Positions 18,665 to 27,161 of a stretch of 64,000 bases of DNA are shown piece by piece. The DNA lies in the NCBI GenBank assembly GCA_005880985.1, contig VBIQ01000010.1, positions 1 through 64,000 of the forward strand. The letters are read 5' to 3'. The notes below the pieces were generated by a model. That model searched no databases. It was not told where the DNA came from and saw only the letters and a program-made list of their open reading frames with translations. How positions within the stretch are numbered: the first letter of the stretch is position 1; each line of letters opens with the position of its first letter. Both the position numbers and the translations under genes were made by a program. The DNA is from Chloroflexota bacterium. Lineage in GTDB: Bacteria; Chloroflexota; Dormibacteria; Aeolococcales; Aeolococcaceae.

Positions 18665-19642
18665 CTAGGGGCTGGCCGTCTCGGCGACGGGCGCGCCGGG
18701 TTCGGCCCCGTTGAGCTCGGGTCCGTAGGCGGCGCTGAGCGGTGGGTCGAAGGGTTCGTTGGCGTCGGCGAGAAGGCGGTCGACGAACAGCGACGCCGCC
18801 GGTGGGAGCGGCCGCCGCCGGTCCCAGCAGAGCGCCATGGTGCGGGCGATCGGCGGCTGGCGCAGCGGCACCACCGCCACCCGCTCCGACGGCATCGGCA
18901 GCGGCATCGGCAGCAGGGTGGTGCCGAGACCGGCCTCGACCAGACCTTCGACGATGGTGAAGTCGTCGCCCTCGTAGGCGACCCGTGCCTCGATCCCCTC
19001 GCGGGCGAAGGCGTCGTCGACCACCTTGCGCAGGCCGCTGCGCGACCGCGGCAGGATCAGCGGCTCGTCGGCGAGGTCGCGCAGGGTGCACGAGCTCTGC
19101 GTGCTGAGCCGGTGGCCGGCCGGGACCACCACCGCCACCCGCTCGCGGAAGAGCGGCCTGATCTCCAGCTCCCGGCTGCCGGTGGGCGGCGGGCCGACGA
19201 TGCCGAGATCCAGGCTGCCCTGGAGGACTCCCCCGACGACCTCGCTCGCGGCGCCCTCGCGGAGGGTGAAGCGCACCCGGGGGTGGGCCTCGAGGAAGCG
19301 AGCCAGCCGGTCCGGCAGCCAGTGCGCCCCGACCGTGTGCAGGAAGCCGACCCGGACCTCGCCGCTCTCCGGCGACGCGGTGCCGGCCGCCTCGGCCACC
19401 GAGTCGCGAAGCTCCTCGAGCAGGCGCTCGGTCCGGGCGAAGAAACGGGCGCCGGCGGGCGTCAGGCGGACGCTGCGCCCGACCCGGTCGAAGAGCGCCA
19501 CCCCCACCTCGGACTCCAGCCGGGCGATCTTGCGGGAGACCGTCGACTGGTCGACCTGGAGGGCCTCGGCGGCGCGGCCCAGGTGCTGGTGGCGGGCGGC
19601 CACCTGGAAGGTCCGGAGGGCGTCGACATCGATGCGGTCCAT
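18665..19642 (-). CDS. LysR-family transcriptional regulator
   Basis: The protein has 325 residues. The N-terminal winged helix-turn-helix has the LysR signature (RAAEALQVDQSTVSRKIARLE, LFDRVGRSVRLTPAG). A periplasmic-binding-like effector domain follows (about 95-295), with a Pro/Ala tail. It resembles the CynR/CbbR/GltC-type branch in general layout; the effector is unknown. It is divergent from the small gene at 19740 across a 97-bp gap that holds a strong-looking promoter, so that gene is a plausible target. Confidence 0.92.
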   Translation of the reverse strand: MDRIDVDALRTFQVAARHQHLGRAAEALQVDQSTVSRKIARLESEVGVALFDRVGRSVRLTPAGARFFARTERLLEELRDSVAEAAGTASPESGEVRVGFLHTVGAHWLPDRLARFLEAHPRVRFTLREGAASEVVGGVLQGSLDLGIVGPPPTGSRELEIRPLFRERVAVVVPAGHRLSTQSSCTLRDLADEPLILPRSRSGLRKVVDDAFAREGIEARVAYEGDDFTIVEGLVEAGLGTTLLPMPLPMPSERVAVVPLRQPPIARTMALCWDRRRPLPPAASLFVDRLLADANEPFDPPLSAAYGPELNGAEPGAPVAETASP

Positions 19643-19668
19643 GCATCAATTCCATACGAAATCCGCTG

Positions 19669-19697
19669 TTGATGTCAACCCTGAATTGGGGTATACA
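19669..19697 (+). promoter_or_regulatory. Sigma70-type promoter between LysR gene and 19740 gene
   Basis: TTGATG (19669-19674), a 17-base spacer and TATACA (19692-19697) make the best -35/-10 pair in the window. It points at the gene at 19740, which has GGGAGAGG just before its ATG. The region is unusually AT-rich for this genome, which is where a LysR protein would be expected to bind. Confidence 0.6.
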
Positions 19698-19739
19698 ACC
19701 TAATGCGGTGACAAACGCTGCACCGACTTGTGGGAGAGG

Positions 19740-20168
19740 ATGGCCGCCGTGCTGATCGAGAATGCAACCGCCGAGGTCCACGCTGCACGCCAGCGACACC
19801 GGCGTGAGCTTGCCGAGCGAAGCCGCCTCCGCCGGCTGGTGGAGCGGGTGGACTCGGTGATCGAGGCCTGTGAGGAGACCCACCTCCAGGGGCTCAAGGA
19901 GGTCCCGCCCGATCTCGCCGAGAGCGCCGGGCGGGTGCTCGTGGTCGCCCGCCGGGTGGTCCGGCTGAGCGGGGACAGCGAGGCGATCGGCGCCGTCGCC
20001 GAGGTGTCGGCGCGCCCCCAGCAGCGGATCACCGACGTCATGGACATCCTCTGGACCATCCAGGAGATCGTCTTCGACCTGATGCTGCCCTGGCGCACCG
20101 AGCTGCCCGGGGACGTCGAGATCGCCGGCGCACCGGTGCCCGGCTGGCGGTACGACCCCGCCGCCTGA
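19740..20168 (+). CDS. Small helical protein, unknown function
   Basis: The protein has 142 residues from ATG 19740, preceded by GGGAGAGG. It is predicted largely helical, Arg/Glu-rich at first (RHRRELAERSRLRRLVERV), with no membrane segment or known motif. The segment RLRRL..SV.E..(x)EV.P..AE...RV resembles the small protein at 46894, hinting that both belong to one lineage-specific family. The gene follows a good promoter and sits opposite a LysR regulator. Confidence 0.65.
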   Translation: MAAVLIENATAEVHAARQRHRRELAERSRLRRLVERVDSVIEACEETHLQGLKEVPPDLAESAGRVLVVARRVVRLSGDSEAIGAVAEVSARPQQRITDVMDILWTIQEIVFDLMLPWRTELPGDVEIAGAPVPGWRYDPAA

Positions 20169-20194
20169 CCGGCTCGTCAGCGACCCGCGCCGGG

Positions 20195-20200
20195 TACACT
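20195..20200 (+). promoter_or_regulatory. -10 hexamer of rpsU
   Basis: TACACT lies 80 bases before rpsU. The leader carries a near-perfect Shine-Dalgarno sequence (AGGAGGTGA at 20261-20269). No convincing -35 is seen. Confidence 0.45.
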
Positions 20201-20279
20201 CGTCAACTTGTGACGCAGTCATGCGTCGTTGCACGATCTCAGGCCGGCTGGCCCGGGCAAAGGAGGTGAGTTTCCGACC

Positions 20280-20462
20280 GTGTCGGAGGTGAAGGTCCGC
20301 GAGGGCGAGACCTTCGAGAGCGCCTTGCGACGTTTCAACAAGAAGATCAAGCAGAACGGCATCCTCTCGGAGGTACGCCGGCGCGAGTACTACGAGAAGC
20401 CGTCGGTCCGTCGCAAGCGCAAGCTGGTCGCTGCCAAGAAGCGGCGTCTCAAGGCCGGGTGA
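20280..20462 (+). CDS. rpsU: 30S ribosomal protein S21
   Basis: The protein has 60 residues from GTG 20280. It shows the S21 pattern: [19 protein letters not shown], then [18 protein letters not shown]21 joins the small subunit near the anti-Shine-Dalgarno region. The AGGAGGTGA site eleven bases before GTG fixes the start. A terminator follows 16 bp after the stop. Presence of S21 argues against a classical actinobacterium. Confidence 0.95.
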   Translation: MSEVKVREGETFESALRRFNKKIKQNGILSEVRRREYYEKPSVRRKRKLVAAKKRRLKAG

Positions 20463-20478
20463 CCCCCCCTATGAGAGC

Positions 20479-20510
20479 ACGGGTCCGCTCAGCTGAGCGG
20501 GCCCGTTTTT
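20479..20510 (+). terminator. Rho-independent terminator after rpsU
   Basis: A 13-14 bp GC-rich stem (ACGGGTCCGCTCA pairing with TGAGCGGGCCCGT, one G-T wobble) is followed directly by TTTTT. The ybeY start codon begins two bases later. Confidence 0.85.
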
Positions 20511-20511
20511 C

Positions 20512-20988
20512 ATGCGGCAGCCGCTGGTGCGGGTGACCGTCGTCCGGGCCGAAGAGCTCGACGCGGCCGCTCTGGCGGCCGTCCGCGGCGTCGACCTGGC
20601 GGGGCTGCTGCGGTGGTGTGGGGACGTGCTGGCGGTGCCGCCGCGCGCGGTGCTCGCGGTCCGGCTCACCGACGACGCCGAGCTGTCCCGGCTCAACTCC
20701 GGGTTTCGCGGCGTCGAGGGTGCCACCGACGTTCTCGCCTTCGCCGGCGACGGCCGCGATCGGGTGGGCGACATCGCCATTTCGGTGGAGCGGGCGGCGG
20801 CCCAGGCGGAGGTGAACCACGGCGACGTCGGGGCGGAGCTCAGGCTGCTGGCGGTGCACGGGATGCTCCACTGCCTGGGCCACGATCACGCCGAGGCGGT
20901 GGAGGCGGCGGCGATGACCGCGGCCACTCGACGGCTGCTGCCGGGAGAGACGGTGCCCGATCTCGCGGCCGCGGCGACCGAGGATTGA
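20512..20988 (+). CDS. ybeY: Endoribonuclease YbeY (16S rRNA maturation)
   Basis: The protein has 158 residues. It carries the zinc-binding motif HGMLHCLGHDH (family H-G-x-L-H-L-x-G-Y-D-H) and the ATDVLAF strand. YbeY takes part in 16S rRNA 3' end processing and ribosome quality control. ATG 20512 follows the rpsU terminator T-tract almost at once, so there is no room for a ribosome site or promoter between them. A later start is possible (for example GTG 20530), though MRQPLVRVTVV reads like a natural beginning. Confidence 0.9.
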   Translation: MRQPLVRVTVVRAEELDAAALAAVRGVDLAGLLRWCGDVLAVPPRAVLAVRLTDDAELSRLNSGFRGVEGATDVLAFAGDGRDRVGDIAISVERAAAQAEVNHGDVGAELRLLAVHGMLHCLGHDHAEAVEAAAMTAATRRLLPGETVPDLAAAATED

Positions 20989-21003
20989 CGGCTGGCCACC
21001 CTG

Positions 21004-21585
21004 GTGCTCGGGCTCGGCAACCCCGGCGGCGAGTACGCCACCACCCGCCACAACCTCGGCTGGGCAACCCTCGATGAGCTGGAGCGGCGGGGTCGCTTCG
21101 CCCGCGAGCGCCGCGAGGGGCCGGCGCGGTTGCGCGAGGGCGCCATCGAAGGTTTCGACGTGGTGCTGGCGCGACCACAAACGTACATGAACCTCAGTGG
21201 ACGCGCCGGCCGGCACCTCACCGAGCGGCTCGGCATCCCCGTGCCCGACGTCGTCGTCGTCTACGACGAGCTCGATCTGCCCTTCGGGCGGCTCCGGCTC
21301 CGCCGGGGCGGGAGCGCCGGCGGCCACAACGGGGTCCGCTCGCTGATCGAGTCGTGGCAGACCTCCGACTTCATCCGCGTGCGCATCGGCATCGGCCGCC
21401 CTCCCGAGGGGGTGGACCCGCTTGACTTCATCCTGCAACCGTTCACCCCCGACGAGCGGGGGCAGCTGCCGGCGATCGTCACCCGCGCCGGCGACGCGGT
21501 CGTCACCATCGTGCGCGACGGTCTCGACGCTGCCATGAACGAGTTCAACCGCAAGCCCGACCTCGCCCCCGGTCCCGATGGCTGA
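21004..21585 (+). CDS. pth: Peptidyl-tRNA hydrolase
   Basis: The protein has 193 residues. It begins LGLGNPGGEYATTRHNLGW, containing the catalytic His, and continues with the PQTYMNLSG, YDELDLPFG and GGHNGVRS blocks. Pth frees tRNA from prematurely released peptidyl-tRNAs. An in-frame stop at 20986 means GTG 21004 is the first usual start, giving a protein two or three residues shorter than typical at the N-terminus. It overlaps mfd by eight bases. Confidence 0.95.
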   Translation: MLGLGNPGGEYATTRHNLGWATLDELERRGRFARERREGPARLREGAIEGFDVVLARPQTYMNLSGRAGRHLTERLGIPVPDVVVVYDELDLPFGRLRLRRGGSAGGHNGVRSLIESWQTSDFIRVRIGIGRPPEGVDPLDFILQPFTPDERGQLPAIVTRAGDAVVTIVRDGLDAAMNEFNRKPDLAPGPDG

Positions 21586-24500
21586 GACCGCGGTGGCCGC
21601 CGCGTCGCTGCGCTCGAAGCTCGACGCCGTCCCCGCGCTGCGCCGTCTGCAGGGGATGCGGACGGGCGTGATCAGCGGCGTTCCCGCCGGCGCCGCCGGC
21701 CTGCTCGCCTGGTGGGTCCGGGAGGCCACCGGCCGCCGGGTGCTGCTGGTCTCGACCGAGCCCGAGGAGCTCTGGGCCGACTGCGCGGTGTGGAGCGGGG
21801 AGGACGGCCTCGCCCTCTTCCCGGCCGCCGACACGCTGCCCTTCGACCGGGTGGCGCCCGGTGAGGAGGTGACGCGGCGCCGTCTGGCGACCCTTGCTGC
21901 GGTGGCGGAGGACCGGCCGCTCCTGGTGGTGACCTCTCCGGCGGCCCTGCTCCGGCCAACCCTGACGCCGGAGCTGGTCCGCGGTGGCCGCACCCTCCTG
22001 CGGCGGGGGGACGCCGTGGGCCGCGACGACCTGGTGGCGCGACTGGTGGCGCTCGGCTACCGGCGCGAGGTCGCCGTCACCTCGCCCGGCGAGTTCGCCG
22101 TCCGCGGCGGCATCGTCGACGTCTTCGGGCTGAACGCGGCCCGCCCCTGGCGTGCCGAATGGCTGGGCGACGAGGTCGAGGAGCTGCGCGCCTTCGACCC
22201 CGACACCCAGACGTCGGTTGCCACCCTCGACGAGGTCGCGATCTGGCCGGCGCGCGAGCTCGACCTCTCTCCCGAGGCGGTGGCGCGGGCGCTGACGGCG
22301 GTCGACCGGCTCGACCTCGGCGGCTGCCGCGAGGACATCCGCGAGGTGTGGCTGCGCGACCGCGAGCACCTCGCCCTGGGGATCTACGCCGAGGGCGTCG
22401 ACCTCTTCACCCCATACCTCGCGCCCGAGCCGGCTCCCACCCTGCTCGACCATCTCGGCGACGCCGTGCTCGTCGTCGCCGGCGGCGCCGACCGCCTCTG
22501 GCGGGCTGGCCTCCGCCACCTGGCCGAGGCCGAGGGGCTCCGCACCCAGGAGGAGGAGCGCGGCGAGCTGCCCGCAGGCGCCCGCAGCGGCCTGGTCGAG
22601 CTCGACCAGCTGCGGTCGCGGCTCGAGGGGATGGGGATGATCGAGCTGGTCCGCGACGTCCCGGACGCCGCGACCGGCGGGGCGGTCGACCTCGATTGGC
22701 ATGGAGCCGAGACCTTCGTCGGTCGCTTCGACTCCTGGGCCGCCAGGGTGTCCGAGCGGCTGCGCGCCGGTCGTTCGGTGGTGGTGCTCTCCCGCCAGGG
22801 CGGTCGGCTGGCCGAGCTGGCGCGCGAGCAGGGGCTCGACCCCATCGAGTCAGCTGACTTCGACGCCGCCGTCACCCCGCTGCCCGCCGGCGCCCTGATG
22901 GTCGCGGCCGCCGACGTGTCGGCCGGCTTCGACGCCGAGCCCGCCGAGCTCGAGGTCTTCTCCGACACCGAACTCTTCGGCCGCGTCCGCCGTCGCGGGT
23001 CGCCGGTGGCGCGCGGGGCGCGCCGGGCGGAGTCGACGTCGGCGCGCGGCACCCGCCGCGCGGCCAGCCAGCGCGCAGCCGAGCGCGCCTTCGTCATCGA
23101 GTTCGCACCCGGCGACCTGGTGGTGCACAGCGATCACGGCATCGGCCGTTTTGTCGAGATGCGCCGTGTCGCCGACGGCGAGGGCGGCGAAGCCGAGTAC
23201 ATGACCCTGGAGTACGCCGACGGTGACAAGCTCCACGTCCCCGTCGCCCACCTCGACCGGGTGGACCGATACGTCGGCGGCGCCGACGCGCATCCCCATC
23301 TGTCGAAGCTCGGGACCGAGGAGTGGGAGCGGACCAAGCGCCGGGTCAAGGAGCGGACCGAGCAGGTCGCCCGCGAGCTGCTGGCGCTGTACTCGCAGCG
23401 CGAGGCGTCGGCGGGGCACGCCTATCCGCCCGATGCCGCCTGGCAGCAGGAGCTCGAGTCGTCCTTCCCGTACCAGGAGACACCCGACCAGGAGCTGGTG
23501 CTGGAGGAGATCAAGCGCGACATGGAGACCTCCCGGCCGATGGACCGGGTGGTCTGCGGCGACGTCGGTTTCGGCAAGACCGAGCTGGCGCTGCGGGCCG
23601 CGTTCAAGGCCGCTGCCGACGGCCGGCAGGTGGCCGTCCTGGTGCCGACCACGGTGCTGGCCCAGCAGCACTACCTCACCTTCTCGCAGCGGCTCGCCCC
23701 CTTTCCGATCACCGTGCGCCAGCTGTCGCGCTTCTGCACTCCCGAGGAGGTGCGCGACACCCTGAACGGGCTCGCCAGCGGTGGCGCCGACATCGTCATC
23801 GGCACCCACCGCCTGCTCCAGCGCGACGTCAGCTTTCGTGAGCTGGGCCTGGTCATCATCGACGAGGAGCAGCGCTTCGGCGTCCTCCAGAAGGAGCGGT
23901 TCAAGCAGCTTCGGGTTGCCGTCGACGTACTGTCGCTGTCGGCGACGCCGATCCCGCGGACGCTGCACATGTCGCTGGCGGGAATCCGAGATCTCTCGGT
24001 GATCCAGACCCCGCCGGAGGAGCGCCAGCCGATCAAGACCTACGTCACAGCTCGTGACGACGGCCTGATCCGCGAGGTGATCACCCGCGAGCTGGCACGC
24101 GGTGGCCAGGTGTACTACGTCCACAACCGCGTCGACAGCATCCAGCGTCAGGCCGATTCCCTGCGGACGCTGCTGCCGGAGCCGCGCATCGAGATCGCTC
24201 ATGGGCAGATGCCGGAGCGGAGCCTTGCCCGGGTGATGCAGCTTTTCGGCGAGGGCGAGGTCGATGTGCTGGTGTGCACCACCATCATCGAGTCCGGCCT
24301 TGACATTCCCAACGCCAACACCATCGTCATCAACGACGCCCACCGTCTCGGGCTGGCCCAGCTCTACCAGCTGCGCGGCCGTGTCGGCCGCGCCGGACAG
24401 CGCGCCTACGCGTACATCCTGTATCCGCCGGCGCGAGCGCTCACCGAACGCGCCGACAAACGGCTGGAGGTGATCGCCGACCTGCAGGACCTGGGCGCCG

Positions 24501-25162
24501 GGTTCACGCTGGCCCTGCGCGACCTCGAGATCCGCGGCGCCGGCAACCTGCTCGGCGAGGAGCAGCACGGCGAGATCGCGGCCGTCGGCCTCGAGCTCTA
24601 CAACCACCTGCTGCGCGACGCGGTCTCGCGGATGCAGGGCAAGGTGCTTCGCGAGTCGCCGGCGCAGGTGACCGTCTCGCTGCCGGTCACCGCCTTCCTG
24701 CCACAGACCTACGTCACCGACGAGCGGCTGCGGCTGCGCTGCTACCAGGACCTCGCCGCCGCCGCCGCCGAGGCGGATCTCGAGCAGCAGGTGCGCGGTC
24801 TGGTCGACCGCTTCGGTCCGCTGCCCGCCGCGGCGCAGTCGCTGGTGTTCTCACTGCGGGTGCGGCTGCTCGCCGCCGCCGCCGGGGCGCTGTCGGTCGA
24901 GACCGAACCCGGGGCGGTGGTGGTCAAGCTGGCGGTGGGACATGGCATCGACCTCGAGTCGGTGACCCGCCAGTTCAGGTCGAAGGTGACCTCAACCCCG
25001 ACGCGGGTGCGGGTGCTGACGGCGGCGGCGCCAGCCGGCCGGGTGGCCGCGGTCGGCGCTCGGGCGACGCAGGTGAGCGGCTGGGAGGACACTCTGCTGC
25101 AGGTGCTGCGCGAGCTGGGCCGTCTCGCCCGGCTGCGCACCCGCGACCAGATGACCGCCTGA
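21578..25162 (+). CDS. mfd: Transcription-repair coupling factor Mfd
   Basis: The protein has 1194 residues, normal for Mfd. In order it has a UvrB-like region for UvrA binding, the RNA polymerase-interacting CarD-like domain (PGDLVVHSDHGIGRF), a RecG-type superfamily 2 motor (Walker A GDVGFGKTE near residue 661, DEEQRFGV) and a C-terminal TRCF domain. Mfd removes stalled RNA polymerase at lesions and recruits UvrA, which is encoded at 43.7 kb. Arg/Ala-rich residues about 470-500 form a low-complexity linker. Confidence 0.97.
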   Translation: MAETAVAAASLRSKLDAVPALRRLQGMRTGVISGVPAGAAGLLAWWVREATGRRVLLVSTEPEELWADCAVWSGEDGLALFPAADTLPFDRVAPGEEVTRRRLATLAAVAEDRPLLVVTSPAALLRPTLTPELVRGGRTLLRRGDAVGRDDLVARLVALGYRREVAVTSPGEFAVRGGIVDVFGLNAARPWRAEWLGDEVEELRAFDPDTQTSVATLDEVAIWPARELDLSPEAVARALTAVDRLDLGGCREDIREVWLRDREHLALGIYAEGVDLFTPYLAPEPAPTLLDHLGDAVLVVAGGADRLWRAGLRHLAEAEGLRTQEEERGELPAGARSGLVELDQLRSRLEGMGMIELVRDVPDAATGGAVDLDWHGAETFVGRFDSWAARVSERLRAGRSVVVLSRQGGRLAELAREQGLDPIESADFDAAVTPLPAGALMVAAADVSAGFDAEPAELEVFSDTELFGRVRRRGSPVARGARRAESTSARGTRRAASQRAAERAFVIEFAPGDLVVHSDHGIGRFVEMRRVADGEGGEAEYMTLEYADGDKLHVPVAHLDRVDRYVGGADAHPHLSKLGTEEWERTKRRVKERTEQVARELLALYSQREASAGHAYPPDAAWQQELESSFPYQETPDQELVLEEIKRDMETSRPMDRVVCGDVGFGKTELALRAAFKAAADGRQVAVLVPTTVLAQQHYLTFSQRLAPFPITVRQLSRFCTPEEVRDTLNGLASGGADIVIGTHRLLQRDVSFRELGLVIIDEEQRFGVLQKERFKQLRVAVDVLSLSATPIPRTLHMSLAGIRDLSVIQTPPEERQPIKTYVTARDDGLIREVITRELARGGQVYYVHNRVDSIQRQADSLRTLLPEPRIEIAHGQMPERSLARVMQLFGEGEVDVLVCTTIIESGLDIPNANTIVINDAHRLGLAQLYQLRGRVGRAGQRAYAYILYPPARALTERADKRLEVIADLQDLGAGFTLALRDLEIRGAGNLLGEEQHGEIAAVGLELYNHLLRDAVSRMQGKVLRESPAQVTVSLPVTAFLPQTYVTDERLRLRCYQDLAAAAAEADLEQQVRGLVDRFGPLPAAAQSLVFSLRVRLLAAAAGALSVETEPGAVVVKLAVGHGIDLESVTRQFRSKVTSTPTRVRVLTAAAPAGRVAAVGARATQVSGWEDTLLQVLRELGRLARLRTRDQMTA

Positions 25163-25201
25163 GCGGCGGCGGACCCGAAGACACGACGAGGAGGCTCTGA
25201 G

Positions 25202-26086
25202 GTGCGTGAGGAGGCGGTGGCGTCGCTGCGGGCGCTCAACGAGACGATGGAGCAGCTCCGCGCTCCCGGGGGCTGCCCGTGGGACCAGGTGCAGACGCAC
25301 ATGACGCTTCGCCCCTACCTGCTCGAGGAGACCTACGAGGCGCTGGAGGCGATCGAGGACGGCAAGGAGGCCACTCTTCGAGAGGAGCTGGGCGACCTGC
25401 TCCTCCAGGTGTTCATGCACTGCGCCATCGCCCAGGAACGTCCCGACGGCTTTGACGTCGGCGAGGTCGCCGACACCGCCAGGGCGAAGATGATCGCCCG
25501 GCATCCCCACGTGTTCGCCGACGTCGAGGTCGGTGGGGCCGCCGACGTGGTGGTCAACTGGGAGAGGATCAAGTCGCGGGAGAAGGGCGAGCGGCTCTCG
25601 CTGCTCGACGGCGTGCCCGTGTCGCTGCCTGCGCTGGCCTACGCTCTCGGCGTGCAGAAGCGGCCCGCCCGGGTCGGCTTCGACGCGACCCCGACTCTCG
25701 AGGGCGCGCTGAATCGTTGCCACGACGCGCTCGCCGCCGCATCTGCCGAGGCCCAGCAGACTGATCCCACCGTCCCTCGCGGCACCGACTGGGTGGTGGA
25801 TCCCGAGGCGACACCGGCCGCCGATCACAGTGCGGGACCGCCGCCGCCGGCGCCGCGCCTAGAGGAAGCGATTGGCGACCTTCTCTTCGACGTCGTCGCC
25901 CTTGCCCGCCGTCTCCGTGTCAACCCCGAGGACGCCCTCCGCCGCCGCGCTCACCGCTACGCCGGCCGGTTCCGCGCCCTCGAGACCCGAGCCCGAAGCG
26001 ACGGCGCCGACCTGCACGATCTGAGCGCCGCCGACTGGGCCCGTCGCTGGGAGGCAACCGCGGCAGCGACAGAATCGCCTCGGTAG
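25202..26086 (+). CDS. mazG: Nucleoside triphosphate pyrophosphohydrolase MazG
   Basis: The protein has 294 residues. It has the CPWDQVQTH signature and the metal-binding E-E-x-x-E helix (LLEETYEAL) with a later E-L-G-D. The second MazG half carries an insertion of about 45 residues (Pro/Ala/Asp-rich, near 180-230) before EAIGDLLFDVVALAR. MazG hydrolyses (d)NTPs to NMP and pyrophosphate and lowers ppGpp in some bacteria. GTG 25202 follows a GAGGAGG site. Confidence 0.93.
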   Translation: MREEAVASLRALNETMEQLRAPGGCPWDQVQTHMTLRPYLLEETYEALEAIEDGKEATLREELGDLLLQVFMHCAIAQERPDGFDVGEVADTARAKMIARHPHVFADVEVGGAADVVVNWERIKSREKGERLSLLDGVPVSLPALAYALGVQKRPARVGFDATPTLEGALNRCHDALAAASAEAQQTDPTVPRGTDWVVDPEATPAADHSAGPPPPAPRLEEAIGDLLFDVVALARRLRVNPEDALRRRAHRYAGRFRALETRARSDGADLHDLSAADWARRWEATAAATESPR

Positions 26087-26100
26087 TCGCGGTCACCGGA

Positions 26101-26290
26101 AGGCGGGCGGGGGGACGTCGCGGAGCGAACCGTCGCGCAGGCGAGCTGAGCGAGCCGAGCGCAGCGGGCTGACGCCAAAGGCGTCAGAACCGCGGGTGAG
26201 CAGAGCGAGGTCCCCTCGTCCGCCGGCAACGGTGGCGCTGACCTCGCCTCAGAACCGCGGGTGAGCACAGCGAGGTCCCCCCGCCCGCCT
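26101..26290 (+). repeat. Intergenic hairpin repeat, copy A (forward, with duplicated end)
   Basis: The 190-bp element fills the gap between mazG and the FtsB-like gene. Its ends are inverted copies (26101-26121 against 26270-26290, 20 of 21 match). The core matches copies at 35.6, 55.0 and 56.0 kb and holds the inner hairpin CTGACGCC-AAA-GGCGTCAG. A 32-bp end segment is present twice (26184-26215 and 26249-26280, one mismatch). Confidence 0.85.
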
Positions 26291-26301
26291 CGTCAACAGC
26301 C

Positions 26302-26874
26302 GTGTCTTTTGGCCGCATCTGGCCTCATCGGCTCGTATACTCGGAGCGGCACGGCCGCAGTTTCACCACACGTCGTACTCAGAGGGCCGATCTCATCGCT
26401 CGCCACCGCAGCAGCAGCTCGCCGGCGCGCCGGCGCTTCTCTCCCCGCCGCATGCTGGCGGCCGGCATCGTGGTGGTATGCGCCTACGTGGCGTACGCGG
26501 TGTCCAGCGAGATCGCGACCGGGCAGTCGGTCGACGGCCAGGTGAGCAAGCTGCAGGCGGACAACGCGCGGCTGAAGCACGACATCGCCCAGCGGCGGCA
26601 GGAGATCGCCGACGCCCAGACCCGTGCCTGGGTCGAGGAGGAGGCGCGCAAGCTGGGCTTCGTGCTCCCCGGTGAGCACGTCTACGTGGTGGTGACACCC
26701 GGAGCGCCGGTCCCCTCCGGCGGCGGCATCGACGTCCACGACCTGCCGACCTTCTCGCCCAGCCCCTCTCCGGGAGGCACCCCGCTGCCCAGCCCCACCG
26801 ACGCCGTGGCGCCGGCGAGCCCTTCGCCGACCCCCTTCGCGTTCGCCCTGCCGACGCCGTCACCGCGTCACTGA
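26302..26874 (+). CDS. FtsB/DivIC-like septum formation initiator protein
   Basis: The reading is 190 residues from GTG 26302. An alternative is ATG 26452, which would begin directly at the membrane helix. A basic N-terminus precedes one transmembrane helix (LAAGIVVVCAYVAYAVSS), then a coiled coil (QVSKLQADNARLKHDI) and the ARKLGFVLPGEHVYVV block typical of the family. An extracytoplasmic Pro/Ser/Thr tail (about 40 residues) ends it. FtsB-type proteins join FtsL and FtsQ in the divisome. A TATACT hexamer at 26336-26341 would favour the later start; no ribosome site decides. Confidence 0.75.
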   Translation: MSFGRIWPHRLVYSERHGRSFTTRRTQRADLIARHRSSSSPARRRFSPRRMLAAGIVVVCAYVAYAVSSEIATGQSVDGQVSKLQADNARLKHDIAQRRQEIADAQTRAWVEEEARKLGFVLPGEHVYVVVTPGAPVPSGGGIDVHDLPTFSPSPSPGGTPLPSPTDAVAPASPSPTPFAFALPTPSPRH

Positions 26875-26927
26875 CGCGCGCGGCCGAGGCCTCCACGGCG
26901 GTTTCGGGATCGCTGGTATCCTTCGGG

Positions 26928-27002
26928 TGCGGCGTGGAGCAGTGGAAGCTCGTCGGGCTCATAACCCGAAGGTCGTTGGTTCGAATCCAACCGCCGCAAC
27001 CA
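26928..27002 (+). tRNA. Initiator tRNA-fMet (CAT)
   Basis: A full cloverleaf: acceptor TGCGGCG/CGCCGCA, D stem GAGC/GCTC, anticodon stem TCGGG/CCCGA around CTCATAA, T arm GTTGG-TTCGAAT-CCAAC, discriminator A and an encoded CCA. Initiator marks are the three G-C pairs at the base of the anticodon stem and the A11-T24 pair. Position 1-72 is T-A, a weak pair, where most bacterial initiators have a C-A mismatch. Confidence 0.93.
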
Positions 27003-27085
27003 CTCCTTCTCATGGTCCTCGCATCAGGCGCGGACCGTGTCGCCGGCGCTTCCACTGCGTGCGGGCGCCGCGGAGCCGGGCCCCC

Positions 27086-27161
27086 GGCGGTATAGCTCAG
27101 GTGGTAGAGCAGCCGGCTCATACCCGGTATGTCCCTGGTTCGACCCCAGGTACCGCCACCA
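27086..27161 (+). tRNA. tRNA with CAT anticodon (elongator Met, or Ile2)
   Basis: Acceptor GGCGGTA/TACCGCC, D stem GCTC/GAGC, anticodon stem GCCGG/CCGGT around CTCATAC, T arm CCTGG-TTCGACC-CCAGG, discriminator A and an encoded CCA. The C11-G24 pair marks an elongator. The same anticodon is used by tRNA-Ile2 before lysidine modification, and the gene abuts tilS, so identity is open. The final A of CCA is the A of the tilS ATG. Confidence 0.92.

Noticed and set aside
26184-26280. Two 32-bp direct repeats read as a short CRISPR array
   Set aside because: Only two units, the spacer between them is not distinct in length from other copies, there are no cas genes, and the segment is the end of the intergenic repeat family.
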